DNA of 64,000 nt, taken from positions 186,001 to 250,000 of the forward strand of contig CANTFL010001360.1 in NCBI GenBank assembly GCA_947650285.1, in the 5' to 3' direction. This stretch comes from Hyaloperonospora brassicae. Taxonomy: Eukaryota; Oomycota; Peronosporomycetes; Peronosporales; Peronosporaceae. The position numbers and the translations under genes were made by a program. The notes below the pieces were generated by a model. The model had not been told where the DNA came from. It was given only the letters and a program-made list of their open reading frames with translations, and did no database searches. Below are positions 1-8,081 of this stretch, piece after piece. Every line of letters begins with the position of its first letter. The stretch's first letter is position 1.

Positions 1-2
1 CT

Positions 3-1178
3 GTGAAGCGTGATGAGTTGAAGCCGTGGCGTTTGCCCGAACAACTCATCAATAGCCTGTCTCACGAGACAGGCCAACACCATCGAATACCCTTATTCGA
101 TGCAACCGAGCTTCACGGCTTGAGTCCCAGCGCGAAGAACTTTCGCGCTGAAGAAGACTTTTATCTCGATGTCTTCCTTAGACATCGATGGTACAATAGC
201 AACCAAAAGCGTGACAAAACATCGCTTTTGGCTGCGTGGAACGCGTTCGTCCAAAACGTCAAGAATTTTGGACGAGAGGGGTGGCTCAAGAAACTTGAGG
301 CAACACGCCTCAGGTTCGAACGGCGAACGCCAACCGGTGCTAGGTACCGGTTGCATTGTTTATCGAGTGAGGCAGGCATTCCTTGCCTCACATGGGGAGA
401 CCCTTGTGCGAGTTGTGTTGACAACTCGCAGCGTGCACATAGGGATGTGTACTCCCTAAATTCGCCCTGGGGAAGGGCACATCTCTCGGAGGAGATGCGT
501 GACGCGATTGCAAACTTGCAATCCGTCTACAAGCGCCTAGGGCGCGTGTTTACCGATGGGCCACAGGACTCATCGGATGGGTCTCGTCATACTGGTGGAC
601 GAGACCTTCAACATCCATTAACAGCTGAGAGCGGGGCTCCCAGCTGTTCCAAGAGGGTGGATACCCCCGCCACTGGACGAGGTAGCTCGTCCTTGATCCT
701 GAATCGTCACGGTGATTCAAGATACGCTCCACTAGAAAGCGTTGATCACCGTGAGCATCCACCAAAGGATGTGGTGGAGGAGGAAAGACCTCCTCCAGAA
801 CCCCAGGCCCACCATCTCGACCCTTACGAGATGGATCGCGCAATCGATGAATTGCGCGATGACTTGAAGCACGAGCGCGACCGACGCTACGCTTTGACCG
901 ACACCGTGCGGAAGAACCGCAAGGATCACGAGGCTGATCGGGCGAGGGATCGCGCCGATTATGCCACGGCGCAGCTTCAGGTCGAGCGGGATGTCCGCTC
1001 CCTTTTCGGCGAGCTGGCGACAGCTCGCGGAGAGATAACTCGGTTGAATACCGAGGTATCATATCTGCGCGACCAGACGGATCGTCTGGAGCGCGAACGC
1101 AAGAACTTGATGGATGTTCTTGAACGTGGGGGCTATCTTCATCGGAAGAAGAAGGCTCGTACTGACAGTACGACCTAA
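3..1178 (+). CDS. Antisense gene of the Gypsy element: acidic/Cys-cluster/coiled-coil protein (5' partial)
   Basis: An open frame of 391 codons runs opposite to gag-pol and is still open at the window edge. The equivalent frame in G3 starts with an ATG at 16528, so the N-terminus is missing here. Residues 90-120 are basic and aromatic. Cys119, Cys128, Cys135 and Cys138 form a cluster that could bind metal. Residues 276-376 are a heptad-like charged coiled coil, ending in a lysine/arginine run (HRKKKAR) that could be a nuclear localisation signal. The N-terminal part, seen in G2 and G3, is acidic (SDDESDDEY) and has IEVI flanked by acidic and Ser residues, resembling a SUMO-interaction motif. 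Codons from about 550 on overlap the chromodomain frame on the other strand. I do not recognise the family; a regulatory or nuclear role is inference only. Confidence 0.65.
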   Translation: MKRDELKPWRLPEQLINSLSHETGQHHRIPLFDATELHGLSPSAKNFRAEEDFYLDVFLRHRWYNSNQKRDKTSLLAAWNAFVQNVKNFGREGWLKKLEATRLRFERRTPTGARYRLHCLSSEAGIPCLTWGDPCASCVDNSQRAHRDVYSLNSPWGRAHLSEEMRDAIANLQSVYKRLGRVFTDGPQDSSDGSRHTGGRDLQHPLTAESGAPSCSKRVDTPATGRGSSSLILNRHGDSRYAPLESVDHREHPPKDVVEEERPPPEPQAHHLDPYEMDRAIDELRDDLKHERDRRYALTDTVRKNRKDHEADRARDRADYATAQLQVERDVRSLFGELATARGEITRLNTEVSYLRDQTDRLERERKNLMDVLERGGYLHRKKKARTDSTT

Positions 1179-1782
1179 GCCTCCCCACGTAAAACGTAGG
1201 ATGCGTGCGCATCCTACGTGGCAATTCGAGTGTGTATGCATTGCCCTTGCGATGCAACACTCGAAATGGCCCAATGTATTTCGGCAGTAGTTTACTACTG
1301 CCGACACTAGTGACTGCATGTCCAGGTAGGTTTACCGTTGACAGTAGTACTAGGTCATTAACCTTAAATGAAAGAACATTTGCTCTTCCATTCTTGTCTG
1401 CGTTCCGTTTCTGACGGTCCACCGCATTTGCGATGGAGTCCTGAACGAAACGGACTACCGCTTCTCGAGTCAGCAGGAAGTTCTCTGCTGACTCTTTGTT
1501 TTGTTTAGCAGTGCGCTGCGTGCGCACTGCTAAGAGATTGCTCTCTTCTTCAGCGAGGTTGTCTTCTTCCTCGCTGGCATAATCGTTGGCGATGCTGAAT
1601 ATACCAGCATCGTCATCATCATCCGAATCAATAATAGCGTCTTCGCTATTATTGAGATGATCTTCTTCATCGATGTCGACTTGATCGACATCGGCATCAT
1701 ACGTGACGACGTTTGCGTCGACACGTGATGAGCAAGAGCCAAAACGGTTTTTGCTCGAGCGAGTCCCTCCCCCCTTATCCAA
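550..1782 (-). CDS. Integrase C-terminal (GPF) and chromodomain frame of G1
   Basis: This frame of about 410 codons follows pol in a different register. It opens with an acidic stretch rich in Asp/Glu. Next comes an integrase C-terminal GPY/F module (KYIGPFRVLHRKGNAYTLEL), then a Ser/Arg/Pro-rich linker, and at the end a chromodomain with the pattern FLVERIL, YLVQWRGY and WEP. Chromodomains of this kind target chromovirus integration to methylated-histone chromatin. The frame lies -1 to pol after a run of six G at about 1772-1777, so a fusion with integrase needs a frameshift or an ancestral frame now lost; the start given is the point where it becomes open and not a proven initiator. The 3' two thirds are antisense to the gene at 3-1178. 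Confidence 0.8.
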   Translation of the reverse strand: MDKGGGTRSSKNRFGSCSSRVDANVVTYDADVDQVDIDEEDHLNNSEDAIIDSDDDDDAGIFSIANDYASEEEDNLAEEESNLLAVRTQRTAKQNKESAENFLLTREAVVRFVQDSIANAVDRQKRNADKNGRANVLSFKVNDLVLLSTVNLPGHAVTSVGSSKLLPKYIGPFRVLHRKGNAYTLELPRRMRTHPTFYVGRLRSYCQYEPSSSDEDSPHVQEHPSSSCVRAPDDPSGRADMIPRYSTELSLRELSPARRKGSGHPARPEAAPWHNRRDPSPDQPRDPCGSSARCRSKRSVGRARASSHRAIHRLRDPSRKGRDGGPGVLEEVFPPPPHPLVDAHGDQRFLVERILNHRDDSGSRTSYLVQWRGYPPSWNSWEPRSQLLMDVEGLVHQYDETHPMSPVAHR

Positions 1783-4700
1783 GAGTCACACTCTAGAAGG
1801 GTGGGCACACGTGGATGGCGTAGGCCATTCACGTAAAACGGTGTGTGCTGTGTTGAAGCATGCACCGAATTATTGATGGCGAATTCCACCATGGGTAGGA
1901 ATTCGCTCCAACTCGGAAACGAGTGGACATATCCTCGAAGAATCTCTTCGAGGACACGGTTCGCACGTTCCGTCTGACCATCTGTTTCTGGATGGTCAGA
2001 AGTGGACATCTTCAATCGTGTTCCGAGAGTACGGAACACGGTTTGCCAAAATTCCGCCGTGAACCGAGGGTCACGGTCGGATACGAGTTCACGGGGTAAC
2101 CCGTGGAGTCTAAAGACCGTGTCTAGAAAGACACGAGCACAACCTTGAGCCTTGATTGACTCAGGGACAGCAGCAAGATGGACCATCTTGCTGAATCGGT
2201 CCACAAACACAAGAATACCATTATTCTTGTGAGCGTCTTCGGGAAACCCGAAGACGAAGTCCATTGAAACGGACTGCCAGCACTCTGTCGGAACAGGCAG
2301 AGGCTGCAATGGCGCACGGGATGAAGGACTAGGCTTCACCCGTTGACATACTTCGCAAGCACGGATGTACTTGCGAACAAACTGATACTGGCGGGGCCAG
2401 TAAAAGTCGCGACTTACCGTGAGGTAAGTCTTTTCTCTACCACGATGGCCGCTTGTTGGGGCATCGTGACACTCATACATGATGCGCAATCGCAAATCAT
2501 GATGAGCGGGTACGACGACACGAGGCGTGTCGTCGGCAACAGCTGTATAGTACAGCAATCCGTTGCGTGTACTATACCGATCCGATGAGGATCGGTACAA
2601 AGCCGGTAAATCCCTCATGGATTTACTGGATGGATTCACCAGATGATCCATCAATCGCAGAAGATCCTTATCTTCCGCGTATGCCTTTCGTACGTCGTCA
2701 AGTAAACTTGACGACGGGACACTGACTGACAGTGTCGCAACAGTGGGCTTGTCCTCACTGTTGGATTGCGCGTCCGGCTCGAAATCGGGCCGGCGCGAAA
2801 GAGCATCCGCGACGACATTGAGTCGTCCCGGTTTATACTCCACGGAGAAGTTATACTCCGCGAAGAAAGACAGCCACCTCGCCATTCTTTGCGAGAGGTG
2901 TGGGCTGTTTACGGCCGTGCGTAATGACGCATGGTCCGTGTAGACAACAAACGGTCTATCTCCCAAGAGATAGACGCGAAATTTAGCCAGTGCGTATTTC
3001 ATGGCAAGGAGTTCCTTGTCATGCACTGGGTAATTACGCTCAGCTGCTTGCAGCTGACGCGATTGATAACAGATGACGCGCTCCGCGCCATCTGCATCGA
3101 ACTGCATTAACGCACAGCCGATTGCGAAATCGCTGGCGTCACAGACCACATGAAATGGTCTGTCCTGATCTGCAATCGCCAAGATCGGCGATTGCATCAA
3201 GCTTTGCTTGATACCTTCAAAGGAACGCTGGCACTCAGCGTTCCATGACCACTTGACATTTTTCTTGAGCAAGCAAGAAAGATGTACCGTCATCTCGGCG
3301 TAGTTGCGCGAGTACTTGTGCAAGTACGCCGCAAGACCAAGGAACTTTCGAAGTCCCTTGACATCGACTGGCACTGGCCAGTCGGTGATCGCCTTGATCT
3401 TTTCGGGATCAGGGCGTACGCCGTGTTTCCCCACGATGCACCCAAGAAGTGGTATTTCGCTAGCCGCGAATATACACTTCTTGAGGTTGGCGTACAACTT
3501 ATGCTTGCGCATAAGTTGAAGAACCTGACGAACGTGAGTTCTGTGAACTTCAACGTCCGTCTTCCCGTCCATAGCCCGGCTATGGACGAACACATCGTCG
3601 AAGTAACTCGGTGCGAAGTCTCGCACCGGTCTCAACAGATTTGTTACACATCTGTTGAATGTTGCAGGGGCATTACTCAGCCCCTGTGGCATCACTAGCC
3701 ACTCCCACAGCATCCCGCTGGGGGTACTCACTGCTGTGAACGGGACGTCCCGTTCACGCATCAGGATCTGATAGAATCCATCCATCAGATCCATGGACGA
3801 AAAGATGGTACTCTTTGACATACCATCTATGATTACGTCCTTCCTCGGTATCGGCGTCTGAGCCGGTACCGTTGCAGCATTCAACTTGTTGAATGCGTGC
3901 ACTATCCGCCACCCTCCTGTGGCCTTTCGCACACAGAAGGTCGGAGAGCTGTGAGGGGATGTTGATTCCCTCACATGGCCCGCTGCTAAGCGATCGGCAA
4001 AGAACTTGTCGATCGCTATCACTTGTTCACGAGGCAGTGGCCACTGCTTCATGACACAGTATTTCGAGCCCGGTTTGAGCTCGATCTCGTGTCGAGTGCC
4101 TTTGTCCTTAGGCAACTCGCAAGGTACGGATTCAGGGAACACATCCCTGAATTCGATCAAATCCTTATACAAAGGATTTGCCTGAAGTGACTCCCAGGAT
4201 TGGGACGCGTATCGCTCAATCCGAGTCTTCTCATCGAGGACACTTTCGTCCATCGATGAGCTGCTGAGAACCCGTTCGTTCTCAGCAAATACTGTTGCCG
4301 ACCGAATGTCGGTCACATACTCGTCCTCTGTGACGAGTACGCAGATCTGCTTGACTTTGCCACTACGCAGATCACGCAAGAACCGTTTCGGTTCTAGCGT
4401 TGGCAACTGAGTTATCTCCGAAGTCAACTTCGGAGGCACAATCAGATCAAGCGTATAAGCGCCTACGCTTGATCCGTCATTAACCAAGACGTTCAACGTC
4501 TCGGTTTCTTCCTGGGATCTTGCTTCCACAGGTTGCTGAGGGCCTGATCCCTCAGCAAGCAACTCTTGAGGAACTCCTTCCTCAAGTACGTGGGGACTTA
4601 TTCCCTCGACGTCTTCCGACTGTGGCTGTGCAACCACAGTCAGGAACCGATCCTCTACGGTCGACTCTCCAGTCGACCTAGGATTTTCATGTTGCCCCTT

Positions 4701-5393
4701 GGGGGCAACAGATTTCTTTCTTCTAAGATGCTGCCCGCTAGGCATGCATCCATGTCCCGGTCCACTCGACTTATTCGAGTGGTGGACCTTCGGCGCAGCC
4801 TGTACTTCTGTACAGCCGCCGGGAGCTTGCTCCACAGTGTAGTGATCAACTACACTGTGACCTTGTGCAGTCGTGCTAACGACCGTACCGCAAGTGAGGC
4901 CATCGCACTCACTCGCAGAACATCCACACGCTTGTGGACGCTCCAAGATGTTCATCAGATGGCCATCTGATGAACAAGCAGCAGGCATCTTCACGGATCG
5001 ATGCTGCCAGCTCACCCTTGGCTCGTATTTTCTGAGCCAAGGTAATCCCAGGATGACATCAAATTTGTCATCCAGATCTAGTACGATGAAATCATCATCG
5101 TACTGCTCGCCCTCTAACGTGTAGTGGATTCCTACTACACGTTTCTCAACGGTTATCGATGCGCCTGTTGCAAGGCGCACCGTCATCCTTGTGAGGGGAA
5201 TGTCGCGCTCAACGAACTTGAGCCTACGACCCTCTAGTGACTGGCGACGAACAAAGTTGTTCGACGCCCCACAGTCTACTAGGGCACGAAGCGACAAGTC
5301 ATTTGTCGCTTCCAACTTCAAGGTGATGAGCGAAACGTCATCACCAGGTGCAGAGACACACAATGATTGTGTATCTGGAGCAACTTTCGTCAA
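1530..5393 (-). CDS. Gypsy pol polyprotein of G1 (protease, RT, RNase H, integrase)
   Basis: About 1287 codons. The frame is in fact open upstream to the slippery site at 5459-5465, so the initial codon here (TTG) is arbitrary and expression is probably by -1 frameshifting from gag. Numbered from 5393, the retropepsin site is LVDCGAS around residue 40. RT has a catalytic Asp near 535 (MDLMDGF), PQGL near 570 and YFDD at 597-600. RNase H has CDASD near 752, KELL near 793 and YTDH near 820. The integrase zinc finger uses H976, H983, C1013 and C1016, and its core is D1045, D1106 and E1142 with the D-35-E spacing. From about 1780 leftward (residue 1206 on) the frame runs out of register with the true integrase tail, and its last ~80 residues are probably not meaningful. 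No catalytic residue is missing. Confidence 0.92.
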   Translation of the reverse strand: MTKVAPDTQSLCVSAPGDDVSLITLKLEATNDLSLRALVDCGASNNFVRRQSLEGRRLKFVERDIPLTRMTVRLATGASITVEKRVVGIHYTLEGEQYDDDFIVLDLDDKFDVILGLPWLRKYEPRVSWQHRSVKMPAACSSDGHLMNILERPQACGCSASECDGLTCGTVVSTTAQGHSVVDHYTVEQAPGGCTEVQAAPKVHHSNKSSGPGHGCMPSGQHLRRKKSVAPKGQHENPRSTGESTVEDRFLTVVAQPQSEDVEGISPHVLEEGVPQELLAEGSGPQQPVEARSQEETETLNVLVNDGSSVGAYTLDLIVPPKLTSEITQLPTLEPKRFLRDLRSGKVKQICVLVTEDEYVTDIRSATVFAENERVLSSSSMDESVLDEKTRIERYASQSWESLQANPLYKDLIEFRDVFPESVPCELPKDKGTRHEIELKPGSKYCVMKQWPLPREQVIAIDKFFADRLAAGHVRESTSPHSSPTFCVRKATGGWRIVHAFNKLNAATVPAQTPIPRKDVIIDGMSKSTIFSSMDLMDGFYQILMRERDVPFTAVSTPSGMLWEWLVMPQGLSNAPATFNRCVTNLLRPVRDFAPSYFDDVFVHSRAMDGKTDVEVHRTHVRQVLQLMRKHKLYANLKKCIFAASEIPLLGCIVGKHGVRPDPEKIKAITDWPVPVDVKGLRKFLGLAAYLHKYSRNYAEMTVHLSCLLKKNVKWSWNAECQRSFEGIKQSLMQSPILAIADQDRPFHVVCDASDFAIGCALMQFDADGAERVICYQSRQLQAAERNYPVHDKELLAMKYALAKFRVYLLGDRPFVVYTDHASLRTAVNSPHLSQRMARWLSFFAEYNFSVEYKPGRLNVVADALSRRPDFEPDAQSNSEDKPTVATLSVSVPSSSLLDDVRKAYAEDKDLLRLMDHLVNPSSKSMRDLPALYRSSSDRYSTRNGLLYYTAVADDTPRVVVPAHHDLRLRIMYECHDAPTSGHRGREKTYLTVSRDFYWPRQYQFVRKYIRACEVCQRVKPSPSSRAPLQPLPVPTECWQSVSMDFVFGFPEDAHKNNGILVFVDRFSKMVHLAAVPESIKAQGCARVFLDTVFRLHGLPRELVSDRDPRFTAEFWQTVFRTLGTRLKMSTSDHPETDGQTERANRVLEEILRGYVHSFPSWSEFLPMVEFAINNSVHASTQHTPFYVNGLRHPRVPTLLECDSWIRGEGLARAKTVLALAHHVSTQTSSRMMPMSIKSTSMKKIISIIAKTLLLIRMMMTMLVYSASPTIMPARKKTTSLKKRAIS

Positions 5394-5425
5394 GAGGTTT
5401 GCAAATTCTCTTGAGGTTGCTGGAT

Positions 5426-5465
5426 CAGTAGGGCGCTCCGCCCCTACTGACCCCGACCATTTTTT
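5426..5465 (-). promoter_or_regulatory. Predicted -1 ribosomal frameshift signal between gag and pol (G1)
   Basis: On the minus strand the heptamer A AAA AAT (5465-5459) lies in the gag frame and fits X XXY YYZ. A 9-nt spacer follows (5458-5450), then a stem-loop whose arms are 5449-5439 and 5435-5426 (10 bp with one bulged G, 3-nt loop). The gag stop codon TAG (5446-5444) is inside the stem. A -1 slip puts ribosomes into the pol frame, which is open from exactly this point. The same arrangement is present in G3 at 22372-22411. A caveat is that similar stems occur throughout this element. Confidence 0.7.
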
Positions 5466-6598
5466 GATGGCCCGTCTCGCTGTTGCGGCTTCGCAACAGC
5501 GCTGGACCCACGCCCATTGCCCTTTCTGGCGAATGGTCGTCCATTTCGCTCAGTACTGTTTGGTACTGGGCGCGGAGCACTACACTCGTATGCGTAGTGC
5601 CCTAACTTCTGACAGCGATTGCACCTCTGCAATCGCTTGTTGCTTGTAGAGCGAGGTCTCTCGCTCTCAACATAACAGAGGTCCATTGGTTCTGGACCTC
5701 CGATCTCTTGTCGTCTCGGTGGACGGTAAGAGTTTGAGCTAGCATGAGCCTGTCTCATGCTAAAGTCTTCCTGTTCCGCGGCTGATATCGCTTCTTCAAG
5801 CGTATTCAGCTCAAGGCGGAACAGGTGGCTCCTGACGGGCCCTTCTGCGAGCCCTTGCATGAACACCGTAATCAACGTGTGTTCATGAACTGGGTTTGCA
5901 GTTATACTACTCGCAAGGAGTCGTATATGTTGTGCGTAAGCGTGCACATCACGCTTACCCTGCTTGAGTTTCAGGAGCTCTGAACGAGCCCTGAACTCAG
6001 CACGTGGCGGCTCAAACGTTTGTCTGAGCCGGGACTTGAAGTCATCTAGCGACCTAAACACATTTGGGTCGCTACTCTCGAGTCCCAGGGACCAAGTTTT
6101 GGCACGCCCTGCCAAGTGGGTCTGAGCAAATGTGAGTTTCATTTGCTCATCTTCGACGCGACGAGCCCTTAGGGCTCTGTCGAGTTCGACAAACCATAGT
6201 AACAGGGAGTCCTCCGGGACTCCACTGTACTTGGAGATGTCGACTTTCATCACTTCGGGACGACGCGCATGCGCCGTCCCGCCCACAGCAGCATGGAATT
6301 GCTGCTGTCTCAACAGCTCCGTCTGTTGAGCACCGAGTTCTCTCAACTGCTCGGCCTGTTGAGAGCCTTGCTGGTGAAGCAAGGCTACTTTCTCCCTCTC
6401 GAGAGCAAGTTCATTGTGAATGAACTTGGCGATAGCAGCATGTTGTTGGTCTCTGTCTAGAGACTCCAACATGGTGCTGACGACGAGTTCGCCTACGGTA
6501 GAACTCATTCGTTCTACCGCACCCCATTCGATGTCACTCAAATGGGTAAACCCTTCACGCGTGGCGTGAAAGGTGTCTTCTTCATCCAACATGTTCAT
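5444..6598 (-). CDS. Gypsy gag protein of G1
   Basis: A 384-codon frame starting with ATG, 45 bp downstream of the 5' LTR on the transcribed strand. The first third is helical and Gln-rich (LLHQQ, LRQQQ) and is followed by a retrotransposon capsid region containing FRSLDDFKSRLRQTFEPP. A single CCHC zinc knuckle (CNRCQKLGHYAYEC) lies near the C-terminus, followed by a basic Ser/Gly tail ending in the slippery site. The knuckle binds RNA in the virus-like particle. The length and order match Ty3/Gypsy gag. The TAG stop lies within the frameshift stem. Confidence 0.92.
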   Translation of the reverse strand: MNMLDEEDTFHATREGFTHLSDIEWGAVERMSSTVGELVVSTMLESLDRDQQHAAIAKFIHNELALEREKVALLHQQGSQQAEQLRELGAQQTELLRQQQFHAAVGGTAHARRPEVMKVDISKYSGVPEDSLLLWFVELDRALRARRVEDEQMKLTFAQTHLAGRAKTWSLGLESSDPNVFRSLDDFKSRLRQTFEPPRAEFRARSELLKLKQGKRDVHAYAQHIRLLASSITANPVHEHTLITVFMQGLAEGPVRSHLFRLELNTLEEAISAAEQEDFSMRQAHASSNSYRPPRRQEIGGPEPMDLCYVESERPRSTSNKRLQRCNRCQKLGHYAYECSAPRPVPNSTERNGRPFARKGNGRGSSAVAKPQQRDGPSKNGRGQ

Positions 6599-6622
6599 GT
6601 TGGATGATGTGGTCCTTGGAAG

Positions 6623-6641
6623 GACTACAAAGTGCTACCAG
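6623..6641 (-). promoter_or_regulatory. Primer-binding site of G1
   Basis: Two bases after the 5' LTR the minus strand reads TGGTAGCACTTTGTAGTCC. TGG complements a tRNA 3' CCA end. The first eight bases match the usual initiator-Met primer-binding site, but the rest does not, so the tRNA is uncertain. G3 has the same site with one change (23576-23594). Confidence 0.6.
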
Positions 6642-6643
6642 GT

Positions 6644-7032
6644 GTAACGGGGCACACCCTTGCGTAACTTAACGCAAGGGATTTGGGTGCCCCGACGGAC
6701 GTACACGTGGCGAGCGAGGAAGCGTAGGTAGGGTAAAAGTAGAACTGTTATATTAATAAATTAAGTCTTTAAACTACTGTCTCTTCGTTTGACTTAATTC
6801 AATTATACTAATATAACTGCATGTATGGTGACGTCTCGTCACCACTCATTGCGCGCGTCTTGCGGCGATTGGTGGGTTGATATCATCACGATATCAACCA
6901 ATGAACAGACCCTTCTGGTCGACCCTTCAATATCACCGCTTCGGTGATATTGTTTAAAGAATATCCATCTTTATATTCTTTATTGTCACTTTCCTTAAGT
7001 GACAATATTATGTAACGGGCTGCCCCGTTACA
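6644..7032 (-). repeat. 5' LTR of G1 (389 bp)
   Basis: It is bounded by TGTAACGG and CCGTTACA. It aligns throughout with the LTRs at 13344-13736, 16004-16395 and 23597-23992. Its U3 end is a 22-bp near-palindrome (7011-7032). At least seven further hairpins follow one another across the LTR, for example 6928-6952 with 11-bp arms and a 3-nt loop. Confidence 0.93.
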
Positions 7033-7841
7033 ATACCCGAAACTTGACCTCGCAATAAGGAATACGATGGATTTTTGACCGGACAAAATCAGAACGGCTC
7101 GTTCTTGACGACGACGACGTAGGAACTATTGGTACGTATGGGTATGTACACCGCTAAATGCAAACGATTGGGAATTGTCATCAAATCTGTGTGGTATTCG
7201 CGCGTTATGTCCATTCTGCGTACAATGGCGAGAATCATTGGCACTGTCGACGGTAGCCACAGTCAGCATTGTTTATCAATGATTTAGCACCTGGCGTCAA
7301 TGATCGGCGGAGTGGATCGATTGCATGGTCTGGGAACAATGCAGACATTGCACAGTCGCGCTCATTGCTCGTCGAATGAGCGTAGTCCAATCGACGAATG
7401 TCTTGCAAACTGCAAACGATCAGAGACGCCTAAAAAAGGCCCGTGTCTTTACTGATCAGACTGGATACTGATGTTTATTTACGAGCTAAAAACCGGTGTA
7501 AAAGCCCTCTTCAGTTGCTAAAAGTAAGGTTTTTCTCTATCATAGAGTAAAACCCAAAACGTATCTTTAGGACCTAAAATAGCACTAATTTAATTGAGTG
7601 GCACACCACACGGTACTCGTACCTATATTGTGGTGCACCACTTATCGTGTACCACCGTACCCGTAACAGTGCTAGTGTTGTTGCGGGTGGAGATACATTT
7701 GCGTATACTCCTTTCCGGGTCGACGTCCTAGCAGCCACGTTTGGTAGTATTGGTGTAGTAGATGGGTAACTACACTGAGTTCAAGATAATTTCATGTCAG
7801 TGTTTGCGCAAAATAGAGTGTAGCTCACTTTTGGATTGCCA
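7033..7841. other. Spacer between G1 and the nad5 fragment, no gene seen
   Basis: No long or recognisable frame on either strand. Around 7600-7665 there are two inverted GTGGYRCACCAC-type palindromes, possibly the edge of an unidentified repeat. Confidence 0.5.
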
Positions 7842-8081
7842 TTTTAAATTATATAAAAATTTAAATTTATAAAAATATAAATAAAATGCACCAAATAATC
7901 CACTAAAACTTAAAATAACTGGTAAAATTTTAAAAAATGTAGGTATAAATTCAGCGTCAATCATTTGATTATTAATAGGATTTATATAAATAGAATTATT
8001 CCAAAAATTAGAACCTAAACCTACAAACATATCTTTAGAAAGATAACCTATAAAAATACTACCAAAAGCTAAAAAAAAACC
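7842..8081 (-). pseudogene. nad5: Nuclear mitochondrial insertion: C-terminal part of NADH dehydrogenase subunit 5
   Basis: About 240 bp of very AT-rich DNA in a GC-balanced region. On the minus strand it encodes FFLAFGSIFIGYLSKDMF and continues through a hydrophobic segment to FLYNLK, which I recognise as the distal membrane part of mitochondrial complex I subunit ND5. The frame is still open, implying a fairly recent transfer, but there is no start, most of the gene is absent, and it cannot function. After about position 7842 the base composition returns to nuclear and the reading turns to unrelated residues. The right edge merges with G2 through the 5-bp AAACC (8077-8081) common to both sequences. 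The left edge is approximate. Confidence 0.85.

Larger units (their letters stand above)
1..7032 (-). mobile_element. Gypsy copy G1, intact-looking chromodomain LTR retrotransposon, 3' end beyond window
   Basis: Read on the minus strand the order is 5' LTR (6644-7032), primer-binding site, gag, pol (protease, RT, RNase H, integrase), a GPF/chromodomain frame, and an antisense gene running the other way (3-1178). The domain order PR-RT-RH-INT followed by a chromodomain places it in Ty3/Gypsy, chromovirus-like. All frames visible here are open, unlike the two sister copies G2 and G3. The 3' LTR and polypurine tract lie left of base 1, so no target duplication can be checked; the 5-bp flank at the 5' LTR is ATACC. 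The whole sequence is unusually rich in short inverted repeats (see findings). This is the best candidate for an autonomous member of the family in the window. Confidence 0.95.

Noticed and set aside
2743..3698. Many medium frames on the plus strand inside pol of G1
   Set aside because: They are shadows of pol, made longer by the hairpin-rich sequence; they have no domain and are broken in G2 and G3.
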